Below are positions 1 to 5,493 of a DNA stretch of 5,493 nucleotides, piece after piece. A program made the position numbers and the translations under genes. The DNA comes from Balneolaceae bacterium (GTDB taxonomy: Bacteria; Bacteroidota; Rhodothermia; Balneolales; Balneolaceae): positions 1 to 5,493 of the forward strand of contig SLGA01000177.1 of the NCBI GenBank assembly GCA_007123985.1, given 5' to 3'. The notes under the pieces were generated by a model, which saw only the letters and a program-made list of their open reading frames with translations, was not told where the DNA came from and did not search any database. The stretch's first letter is position 1. The number at the start of each line of letters is the position of its first letter.

Positions 1-1
1 G

Positions 2-709
2 GAATTTCTATCGGTTGGCGCTGAGGGTGCCATTATCATTGTGGCGGGATTTACCATCATTTACCACGCGGTGATGAGTTCCATAACCGGTATTGAGATC
101 ACCAATATGGATGCCGGAATTATCATGCTGGTGGTTGCGGCATTGATCAACTTTTTCCTCGGATCATATGTTGTACGTGTTGGCAGAAAGCACAACAATA
201 TGATCGCCATCAGCAACGGAAAACATACACTCACCGACGTGTGGACGAGTGGCGGGGTAGTAATTGCTCTTCTTTTGATTCATTTTACAGGATGGCTTTT
301 TATCGATGTTGTGGTGAGTTTTTTGATGGCATCCTACATTATGTATGAAGGGTACAAACTGCTAAAATTTTCGGTAAAAGGCTTGATGGACACCCGCAAC
401 CCCGAAGTGGACAAAGCGCTGGTTCGGGTTCTGGAAAATAAAATGCCTGAAACAATAAAAGGATGGCATCATCTGCGGCATCGTACATCGGGAAACACCA
501 CCTGGGTGGAGCTGCATCTCGTGTTTGATGATGAGATTAACCTGAAAAAAGCCCATTATGAGGCTACAATTTTGGAAAGAAGACTGATAGACGCGCTAAA
601 AACCGATGCCATCGTTACCATTCACCTTGAACCGGACGAACATCACGATGAAGCCCACAACCTTCTCGATGGCGCAAACAAAGCAAAAGGGCTGGATGAG
701 TTTGCGTGA
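2..709 (+). CDS. Cation diffusion facilitator (CDF) family metal transporter, C-terminal part (5' end outside window)
   Basis: Inner-membrane exporter of divalent metal ions, probably Zn2+ or a similar metal, driven by proton antiport (family knowledge). The reading frame is open from the first bases of the window, so the N-terminus with TM1-TM2 is missing; 235 residues remain. Visible are the end of TM3 (about residues 3-27), TM4 (37-57), and TM5, which carries the metal-site motif H-T-L-T-D (H75, D79). TM6 (about 95-115) follows, then the cytoplasmic dimerisation domain (about 130-212). That domain has the family signatures HHLRHRTSG, WVELHLVFD, an AHYEA helix and VTIHLEP. An HxxxD pair in TM5 is typical of Zn/Cd-type CDF proteins rather than the DxxxD iron/manganese group, but the partner motif in TM2 cannot be seen. 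The C-terminal tail is rich in His and acidic residues (DEHHDEAHN), which may bind metal. The family call is secure; substrate is inference. No metal-responsive operator can be examined because the promoter is outside the window. Confidence 0.93.
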   Translation, partial: EFLSVGAEGAIIIVAGFTIIYHAVMSSITGIEITNMDAGIIMLVVAALINFFLGSYVVRVGRKHNNMIAISNGKHTLTDVWTSGGVVIALLLIHFTGWLFIDVVVSFLMASYIMYEGYKLLKFSVKGLMDTRNPEVDKALVRVLENKMPETIKGWHHLRHRTSGNTTWVELHLVFDDEINLKKAHYEATILERRLIDALKTDAIVTIHLEPDEHHDEAHNLLDGANKAKGLDEFA

Positions 710-862
710 TTAAAAGGCAACAGAGGGCTGAGATGGTGCGTTAACGTCTAAATCATAAATTACATGCGCCAGAAGAAGCATTTGCCTCGAAGACTTTCTG
801 AGTACCTCTGCGAGAAAATGAAAGGGTGCTATTTTAGCTCATAATTTTGAATGTTTTCTATC

Positions 863-927
863 TGAGGAGAATTGTTACTAATGCTATTGGGATTTGGTGC
901 CTGTAATTTAGAATTTACACCTCCTCA
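863..927 (+). promoter_or_regulatory. Shine-Dalgarno-like motif and its exact complement upstream of the DUF4159 gene
   Basis: The spacer contains TGAGGAG at 863-869, the best ribosome-binding motif in the area, eleven bases before an ATG at 881. CTCCTCA at 921-927 is its perfect reverse complement, so the RNA could pair over seven bases with a loop of about 51 bases. The ATG at 881 is in frame with the gene and would add 23 residues ahead of the signal peptide. Pairing would hide the ribosome site. A role in translation control is inference; the complementarity is seen directly but seven bases could match by chance. Confidence 0.3.
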
Positions 928-949
928 ACGCGTGATTGATTACATACCC

Positions 950-1621
950 ATGAAATACTTTTTTTCCGCAATCCTTTTCCTTCTACCGTTACTGGTTGTT
1001 CCTGTGCTCGAAGCTCAAAACAGTGAAGAGTTTAAAATTGCGCGAATCCAATACCGCGGCGGCGGCGACTGGTACAGCTCACCAACGGCGCTTACCAATA
1101 TGCTCCGCTTTTTAAAGGATGAAGTACCCGTTACAGTAAGTTCGCAATACGATGATGTTCAGCTTGGAAGCCGTGATATCCACAACTATCCGTTTTTGTA
1201 CATGACCGGACACGGCAACATAGCAGTGAACGATGCAGAAATGGATAACCTGCGCCGATACCTCGATAATGGTGGTTTTTTGTATGTGGATGATGATTAT
1301 GGGTTCGATCAGTATGTTCGCCCCATTTTGCAAAATATTTTTCCGGAGGAAGAATTTTTCGAGCTTCCGGCAAATCATCCCATCTACAATATTGTGCATC
1401 CTTTTCCTGAGGGAAGGCCACCGAAAGTGCACGAACATGATGGTAAACCGCCACAGGCCTTTGCTGTATATCGCAACGGGCGCATGGTGTTACTCTATAC
1501 ATACGAATCGAACCCGGCAGATGGATGGGCATTTGATGAGCATGATAACCCCGAAGCGATTACCCGGGCATCCCTTCGTTTTGGGGTAAATCTTCTTGTT
1601 TATGTTTTCACTCAGCCGTGA
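950..1621 (+). CDS. Secreted DUF4159 domain-containing protein
   Basis: Function unknown; the protein belongs to the DUF4159 family, which is common in Bacteroidota and relatives and is thought to have a class-I glutamine-amidotransferase-like fold (family knowledge). From ATG 950 it has 223 residues. Residues 1-22 form a classical signal peptide (MKYFF, then a Leu/Val/Pro-rich core, then VLEA), so it should be exported to the periplasm or beyond. Family signatures in order: IQYRGGGDWYSSP (about 33-45), PFLYMTGHGN (81-90), LRRYLDNGGFLYVDDDYGF (101-119), LPANHPIYN (139-147) and LLYTYESNPADGW (181-193). No Cys occupies the nucleophile-elbow region (T86-G-H-G), so amidotransferase catalysis is unlikely. 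The frame is open further upstream, to ATG 881 or TTG 872, and a GTG at 932 is also possible. I chose 950 because it places the signal peptide at the N-terminus, although no Shine-Dalgarno precedes it. The gene stands alone, 240 bases after the CDF gene and 81 before the lipoprotein gene. Confidence 0.88.
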   Translation: MKYFFSAILFLLPLLVVPVLEAQNSEEFKIARIQYRGGGDWYSSPTALTNMLRFLKDEVPVTVSSQYDDVQLGSRDIHNYPFLYMTGHGNIAVNDAEMDNLRRYLDNGGFLYVDDDYGFDQYVRPILQNIFPEEEFFELPANHPIYNIVHPFPEGRPPKVHEHDGKPPQAFAVYRNGRMVLLYTYESNPADGWAFDEHDNPEAITRASLRFGVNLLVYVFTQP

Positions 1622-1702
1622 GGTCTCTTTTTTATCGTTTTATTTGCTCAAAAAATGGTAAAATAAGCACAGTTACTCATAATAATTCAGTAAACGTTAT
1701 AC

Positions 1703-3316
1703 GTGCGAATCTCCCCAAATAGATATTGTAAATTTAGTTTCCGCTTTCTGAGTGGTCTGCTGTTATTGGCAACTCTGTTTGCAGCTTGCGACAATTATGA
1801 ACCCGGAAGTTTTCCGGAAGAAGAACGTGCAGTAATGAACCATCCGCCGGATACGGATGGAATTTCCCCCTCAGAAATGTTTGAAGGTTTACTGGGTCTG
1901 TTTCAGGATCTTGAAACTTTGACTGCAGATGAGATTGAAAGTTTAACTGCCGATCAGCTTTGGGAGTTAAGTGAGCCCCTTCTGAAACTCTGGAAAAACA
2001 CGATTCAACTTCCAAATGTTACATTGCAGGGCCTTCGTGAGCCTCTCCGCGAACTACAAGAACTTTCCGGAAATTGGGAATTAAACCGTGAAAATCATGC
2101 TGATCTTAGCAGAGAGGTAAAGCTGGCAATTACTTCAAATCGCTATATTATCAGGCAAAATATGGAGCTGTGGCAGGATAAGGTGAAATCTCTGCTTTTG
2201 AACTGGATTCAAACTGAATCTATGGCGGAAGTTTGCAACACGCTTTTCAATAATACGGATCATGCTGTTGTGCTGATGCCGGGGGATAATTTTAGTGCAG
2301 CAAGCTATTTCTGCCCCGAAAATACTCTGTTCTATATTTACGAAGGAATCCACAACGGGCAATCGGTCACCTCGCCAAAAGAGGGAACTCATTGGATAGG
2401 TGCGGGAGCCAACAAAACAGTTTTAGACGGTAATCATATTGAAGAGCACGCTTTCCTGGGAAGGATGAATCACAATTCGTATCACTTTTTTGAAATCAGA
2501 AACTATACCTGGTTTGGAATTAACTCCATAGATCGTGAGGGGAATGGTGATGTTGAGATCAGTAACATGTTTTTCAGGCAGATTGGCGATGGTCTGAATG
2601 GAGAGGAGTACGGAGCAGTGAAAACCGAATGGATGACCCGATTTTTGTTGCACGACTCCAATTTTGAAAATGTAACATCTGCAGTAAGGCTTGTTAACAG
2701 CAGAGGTCCTCTTCAGGTTGTTAATAATGAGGCTTTAAACCCGGGGCGTAATTTTTTCCAGTGTGATAAATGTTTTGGCAGGGGCATCCGCATCAACCAT
2801 AACAGGCTGCAACATACAGAGAAATTCGGAACGGATGTGCTTGAAGATTACATCAGTATTTTTCAGTCAGAGGGTGATGAGGACGACTGGATTCAGGTGA
2901 ATTACAATCGTGCACGCGGGCATGGCGGATCGCTTTCGGGCTCCTTCATGATTCTGGCTGATGCCGGTGGTAAATATCAGGAGGCGATTGGCAATGTAGG
3001 TGTAAATCCCGGTCAGGTTGGTATTGGGGTAGCCAGTGGTGAGTTTATTCGGGTTCAGAGTAATATCATGTACAGCGAACCGTGGGGTGGCAGCAACGTG
3101 GCGTATTACTCTGCGGATTTTGATCCACCCTGTAACAATCACATATTTCCCGGCCCGGGATCCGGTTCAGCAAACCTTGCAAACTGGACAAGTGCAGCCG
3201 GGCAATCGAACCGGGCCTGGAGTAATGGCAACTGCGGAATAACCAATATCGCCCTTCGCGACAGTATTATCGAAAACCCTTTAATTGGCCCGGAAATATG
3301 GGATTCGCTTCCATAA
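1703..3316 (+). CDS. Lipoprotein with N-terminal helical region and C-terminal right-handed beta-helix domain
   Basis: Exported lipoprotein of 537 residues; biochemical role unknown, possibly polysaccharide binding or cleavage, because many right-handed beta-helix proteins are carbohydrate-active (inference). The start is GTG: no in-frame ATG lies before the lipobox, and the N-terminus is a good type II signal peptide with LFAAC, lipidated Cys at 29. Residues about 55-170 are Leu/Glu-rich and predicted helical, with a short tandem repeat (LTADEIES, LTADQLWE, residues 73-88). From about 190 the sequence becomes Gly/Asn-rich and beta-type. FYIYEGIHNGQ (210-220), HWIGAG (230-235) and KTVLDG (238-243) match the usual first coils of a beta-helix. 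They are followed by repeating short strands ending in Asn or Gly (for example RINHNRL, VNYNRARGHGGS, IRVQSNIMYSE). Cysteines occur at 178, 204, 354, 357, 477 and 511; the CDKC pair at 354-357 could be a disulfide or metal site. Asp at +2 after the lipid Cys would mean inner-membrane retention in E. coli, but that rule is not reliable in Bacteroidota-like cells. No catalytic triad is recognised. Confidence 0.8.
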   Translation: MRISPNRYCKFSFRFLSGLLLLATLFAACDNYEPGSFPEEERAVMNHPPDTDGISPSEMFEGLLGLFQDLETLTADEIESLTADQLWELSEPLLKLWKNTIQLPNVTLQGLREPLRELQELSGNWELNRENHADLSREVKLAITSNRYIIRQNMELWQDKVKSLLLNWIQTESMAEVCNTLFNNTDHAVVLMPGDNFSAASYFCPENTLFYIYEGIHNGQSVTSPKEGTHWIGAGANKTVLDGNHIEEHAFLGRMNHNSYHFFEIRNYTWFGINSIDREGNGDVEISNMFFRQIGDGLNGEEYGAVKTEWMTRFLLHDSNFENVTSAVRLVNSRGPLQVVNNEALNPGRNFFQCDKCFGRGIRINHNRLQHTEKFGTDVLEDYISIFQSEGDEDDWIQVNYNRARGHGGSLSGSFMILADAGGKYQEAIGNVGVNPGQVGIGVASGEFIRVQSNIMYSEPWGGSNVAYYSADFDPPCNNHIFPGPGSGSANLANWTSAAGQSNRAWSNGNCGITNIALRDSIIENPLIGPEIWDSLP

Positions 3317-3318
3317 CT

Positions 3319-3337
3319 CGTTCCGGGAACGTTTTTT
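3319..3337 (+). terminator. Possible weak intrinsic terminator after the beta-helix lipoprotein gene
   Basis: Two bases after the stop codon is a short hairpin, CGTTC-CGG-GAACG (five base pairs, three-base loop), followed at once by six T residues. The layout is that of a Rho-independent terminator, but the stem is short, so termination may be partial and some transcripts could continue into the small membrane protein gene. Confidence 0.45.
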
Positions 3338-3358
3338 ATGCGGAAATCGATACGTTGA

Positions 3359-3652
3359 ATGTTAAAACACAATTCAACGGATACGCAGATGAACTACAAA
3401 AAGAAATGGTGGCGGCACTCCGTCATTGGAGTTACTCTTACAGGGCTTGGAATTAACTTTATTGGTGAAGCCATTATCGTAAAAGGAAATGGCCCCGAGG
3501 TGTTTGAACTTGCACATGCAGCTCATTGGTTTTGGGTTGGCTTAATTGGGCTGGCTGCACTTAATGCCGGAATTTCATTCATAGCGGATGCGGTTAAAAA
3601 TCGTATTTATATGGAGATGGAGACCGGGGAAGCACCTGTTACCAAAACGTAA
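3359..3652 (+). CDS. Small two-helix membrane protein with internal repeat, function unknown
   Basis: I do not recognise a named family. The protein has 97 residues from ATG 3359; a second in-frame ATG at 3389 (residue 11) would give 87 residues starting MNYKKKWW, and neither start has a clear ribosome site, so the start is uncertain. A basic, Trp-containing stretch (KKKWWRH, 14-20) precedes TM1 (about 21-41). TM2 spans about 57-79 and is followed by basic KNR and a charged tail. The positive-inside rule predicts both ends in the cytoplasm. The two helices end in similar blocks, GINFIGEAI (31-39) and GISFIADAV (71-79), each with one acidic residue (E37, D77) at the matching place, suggesting an internal duplication. 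The gene begins 42 bases after the lipoprotein gene, beyond a weak terminator-like hairpin, and converges on the DksA-like gene with 24 bases between stop codons. A transport or accessory role is possible but unsupported. Confidence 0.75.
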   Translation: MLKHNSTDTQMNYKKKWWRHSVIGVTLTGLGINFIGEAIIVKGNGPEVFELAHAAHWFWVGLIGLAALNAGISFIADAVKNRIYMEMETGEAPVTKT

Positions 3653-3654
3653 CA
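3637..3654. terminator. Inverted repeat at the junction of convergent genes, possible two-way terminator
   Basis: A perfect six-base-pair inverted repeat, TGTTAC-CAAAAC-GTAACA, overlaps the stop codon of the small membrane protein gene and lies 22 bases past the stop of the DksA-like gene on the other strand. Its position between convergent genes suits a shared terminator. No T-tract follows on either strand, so intrinsic termination is doubtful; the inverted repeat itself is seen directly. Confidence 0.3.
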
Positions 3655-3676
3655 AATTGATGTATAAGAGCGCTTC

Positions 3677-4006
3677 TCACGCACAATTTACACAGCGCGT
3701 GGTATGAGGCATAAACTTTAAGCGGCCGAAGGGTATCTCTTGGCTGCACTTCAGGCAAATGCCAAGTTTGCCATCTTCATATCGTTCCAGCGCACGATTC
3801 AGCTTTTGAAGGGTCTGTTTTTTATCCCTGAGTGCTTTCTCATTAATTGCTTTATTATTGATGGCATCCATTCTGGAAAGCCTGCCGATGGAATTGTCTA
3901 ATGAAATTGGTTTGGTGAGTTCTGTTAATTCAACGATATCATCATTTATGGATGAGATCTGTTCCTTGATGATTTTTTTGATCTCGATGGTTTCTTTTTC
4001 AGTCAT
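3677..4006 (-). CDS. DksA/TraR-type C4 zinc-finger protein, probable RNA polymerase-associated regulator
   Basis: A 109-residue protein of the DksA/TraR family. Members insert a coiled coil into the secondary channel of RNA polymerase and alter initiation, often with ppGpp (family knowledge; not all short members have been shown to do so). Residues 1-80 are helical and charged, as expected for the coiled coil. GRLSRMDA (41-48) is the segment typical of short family members near the coil tip. The C-terminal zinc finger has four Cys, C84-x2-C87 and C105-x2-C108, with LGICLKCSQEIPFGRL and RCVNCA. The start is ATG at 4006: it gives the normal N-terminus MTEKETIEI and overlaps the antiporter stop by one base (TAATG). 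The frame is open for 34 more codons upstream, but these lie inside the antiporter gene and look unlike the family. No Shine-Dalgarno is seen before the ATG, consistent with translation coupled to the antiporter. It is shorter than E. coli DksA (151 residues) and lacks that protein's N-terminal extension. Confidence 0.92.
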   Translation of the reverse strand: MTEKETIEIKKIIKEQISSINDDIVELTELTKPISLDNSIGRLSRMDAINNKAINEKALRDKKQTLQKLNRALERYEDGKLGICLKCSQEIPFGRLKFMPHTTRCVNCA

Positions 4007-5493
4007 TACACCAACAAGATAACCAATGATGCATATGTAATCACTGCAAACAAGCCGGCTGCTATTGCAAGCGGAAATTGAGTGGTTACATGATCCATCA
4101 GGTCGCACCCTGTTGCCAGTGAGCTGAGGATGGTTGTATCAGAAATGGGTGAGCACTGATCACCAAAAACACTGCCGCCAATAACGGCTGCAAAACAGAG
4201 TTTCAGGAAGAAAACATCCGGCACAACCGCCCAGGCAAGCGGAACGGCAATCGGGAAAACAACCGCATAGGTACCCCAGGATGTTCCAGTTGAGAATGCT
4301 ATCAGCATGCAGAGAACCATCAACACACCGGGCAGAAATGCCGGCCAGACCAAATCGCCGATCATCGCAACAACATAATCTGCCGTTCCAACAGCATCGG
4401 CCACTTCTTTTAATGTAACAGCTAGAGCCAAAATAACCGCACCTATGGTAACACCTTTGCACCCATCAATAAACCCGTTGATAGCTACCTGGAGACTCAT
4501 CCCTTTGGCAAGTGCTATACCCAGACCTGCAAGTACAGCAAGCACAAATGCTTCGGCAATAAGGAGTGTAGGGCTTTCTGAACCTAAAATAAAATAGGTG
4601 TACGCATAAGGGATAATAGCCACGCCAAGCAGCGCGCCAATTGGGCCGAAAAAGTCGATGAGTCCCGGGTTGTAATTTTTGGGCACTTTTCGTTGTGTTA
4701 ACTCATCAGCAGCCATTGGTGTGGCACCTTTTCGATCCAGCACTCCCTTGGTACGGGAACGCTCAATTGCTGCACGCATTTTTTTGCCGGGTACCCAGGG
4801 TAGTTTTTCGATGGCAAAGAAAAATGTGATGATGATGGCAAAAATGGCGTAAAAATTAAATGCCACTGAGCTGAAGAAAAAATTCACTCCGTCCTGCGGA
4901 GTTGCAAATAAGGGAATAGTACCCACCACAAGCCCGCTTACATAAAACGGCCACACATTAAACGGAATCAATGTTGCTGCCGGCGATGCGGTAGAGTCGA
5001 CCATGTAGGCCAGCTCTTCGTGAGAAACCTTGTGTTTATCGGCTACCGGGCGTACCGTTGCCCCCGTAAGTACAGTGCTGATTGTTCCGCCCTGGTGGAA
5101 AATCAATCCCATCAACCAGGTGAAAAACTTTGCTGAACGCGGCCCGCGCACCATCAGATTACTCGCCCAGGTGGCAAATTTTTCTGCACCGCCGGTTCGG
5201 GTCCAGATCCCAATCAACCCGCCGAGTGCCCAGAGATAAACCAATAATATCAGCGCAAAACTCTCGGTACCGATGGAGGGAATTAAAAAACTCTCAACAA
5301 TATTGATATTTCCGGAAATTACGCCACCCAGGCACACCCCGATAAACAGAGCGCTAACCACTTCCCTGGTCCAGAACGCAAGAATAATGGCCACCAATGG
5401 AGGCATGATCGACCAAAAACCGTAGTGGCCGTCCTGTTCAGGAAACTTTTCGTTAAGGCCCAGGTAGACCCCGGCGATGATCAGCGCGATGAA
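4006..5493 (-). CDS. NhaC-family Na+/H+ antiporter (N-terminus outside window)
   Basis: Polytopic inner-membrane protein that probably exchanges Na+ for H+ in pH and salt homeostasis; some relatives exchange other organic or cationic substrates, so substrate is inferred. The frame is open to the window edge, giving 495 visible residues. An ATG at 5406 is internal, because the 29 codons before it continue a plausible protein (hydrophobic FIALIIAGVYLGL, then GFWSIMPPLVAI, a usual family start region), so the true start lies beyond the window. Numbering from the first visible residue, signatures are HQGGTISTVLTGATVRPVAD (133-152), STASPAATLIPFNVWPFYV (167-185), FSTGTSWGTYAVVFPIA (400-416) and FGDQCSPISDTTILSS (443-458), followed by CDLMDHVTTQFP. 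About eleven hydrophobic segments are visible, with one hydrophilic loop rich in Lys, Arg and Glu at about 229-275. Stop TAA overlaps the ATG of the DksA-like gene, so the two are very likely one transcript. Confidence 0.94.
   Translation of the reverse strand, partial: FIALIIAGVYLGLNEKFPEQDGHYGFWSIMPPLVAIILAFWTREVVSALFIGVCLGGVISGNINIVESFLIPSIGTESFALILLVYLWALGGLIGIWTRTGGAEKFATWASNLMVRGPRSAKFFTWLMGLIFHQGGTISTVLTGATVRPVADKHKVSHEELAYMVDSTASPAATLIPFNVWPFYVSGLVVGTIPLFATPQDGVNFFFSSVAFNFYAIFAIIITFFFAIEKLPWVPGKKMRAAIERSRTKGVLDRKGATPMAADELTQRKVPKNYNPGLIDFFGPIGALLGVAIIPYAYTYFILGSESPTLLIAEAFVLAVLAGLGIALAKGMSLQVAINGFIDGCKGVTIGAVILALAVTLKEVADAVGTADYVVAMIGDLVWPAFLPGVLMVLCMLIAFSTGTSWGTYAVVFPIAVPLAWAVVPDVFFLKLCFAAVIGGSVFGDQCSPISDTTILSSLATGCDLMDHVTTQFPLAIAAGLFAVITYASLVILLV

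Noticed and set aside
764..844. 26-codon open frame as a real small gene
   Set aside because: No ribosome site, no recognisable peptide family, and it overlaps sequence that may be a degenerate repeat; kept only as a low-interest finding.
1112..1589. Several open frames of 108-133 codons on both strands inside the DUF4159 gene
   Set aside because: They overlap a gene with clear family motifs, have Cys/His/Arg-rich composition typical of out-of-frame reading, and show no domain or ribosome site.
1611..1633. Terminator after the DUF4159 gene
   Set aside because: The stem CTCA/TGAG has only four base pairs, overlaps the stop codon, and is separated by five bases from the six-T run; too weak to annotate.
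1622..1702. Promoter for the lipoprotein gene
   Set aside because: The region is A/T-rich with TTGCTC at 1644 and TAAAAT at 1659, but the spacing (nine bases) is wrong for sigma-70, and no match to the Bacteroidota TTTG / TAnnTTTG pattern at correct spacing was found.
4007..4108. N-terminal extension of 34 codons on the DksA-like protein
   Set aside because: It lies wholly within the antiporter coding region, reads as Cys/Ser-rich nonsense compared with the family, and the ATG at 4006 gives the normal family N-terminus.
5030..5239. 69-codon plus-strand frame opposite the antiporter gene
   Set aside because: Antisense shadow of a well-conserved membrane protein, with low-complexity Pro/Val/Arg content and no motif.
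5404..5406. ATG at 5406 as the start of the antiporter
   Set aside because: The frame stays open to the window edge and the 29 upstream codons encode a hydrophobic helix and the usual family lead-in, so the ATG is internal.

Overview
The window carries parts or all of six protein-coding genes and no RNA gene, CRISPR array or mobile element that I can support. Base composition is moderate. Shine-Dalgarno signals are weak or absent before several genes. A DUF4159 secreted protein, a lipidated beta-helix protein and an NhaC-type sodium/proton antiporter occur together. This suggests a Gram-negative bacterium of the Bacteroidota/Balneolota/Rhodothermota assemblage, probably from a saline habitat. 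That placement is inference from gene content; no marker gene is present to fix it.

Layout, left to right. Positions 2-709 (+) are the C-terminal part of a cation diffusion facilitator (CDF) metal exporter whose start lies outside the window. A 240-base spacer (710-949) follows; it holds no convincing gene but has a purine-rich ribosome-site-like motif and its exact complement. Positions 950-1621 (+) encode a secreted DUF4159 protein. Positions 1703-3316 (+) encode a 537-residue lipoprotein with an N-terminal helical region and a C-terminal right-handed beta-helix, probably a surface or periplasmic carbohydrate-related protein. Positions 3359-3652 (+) encode a small two-helix membrane protein whose two halves resemble each other. 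On the opposite strand, converging on it, are a short DksA/TraR-type zinc-finger protein (4006-3677) and, upstream of that, an NhaC-family antiporter (from 5493 down to 4006; its start lies outside the window). The last two share one base in a TAATG junction.

How the genes work together. The only firm functional unit is the antiporter/DksA-like pair, which looks like one translationally coupled operon joining sodium/pH homeostasis to a possible RNA-polymerase-binding regulator. The four plus-strand genes are spaced by 42-240 bases with weak terminator-like hairpins between some of them, so they are probably not one tight operon. I found no clear sign of a new defence, mobile or biosynthetic system. 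The features most worth a second look are the inverted-topology repeat in the two-helix protein, the two-part beta-helix lipoprotein, and the antiporter/DksA-like coupling.
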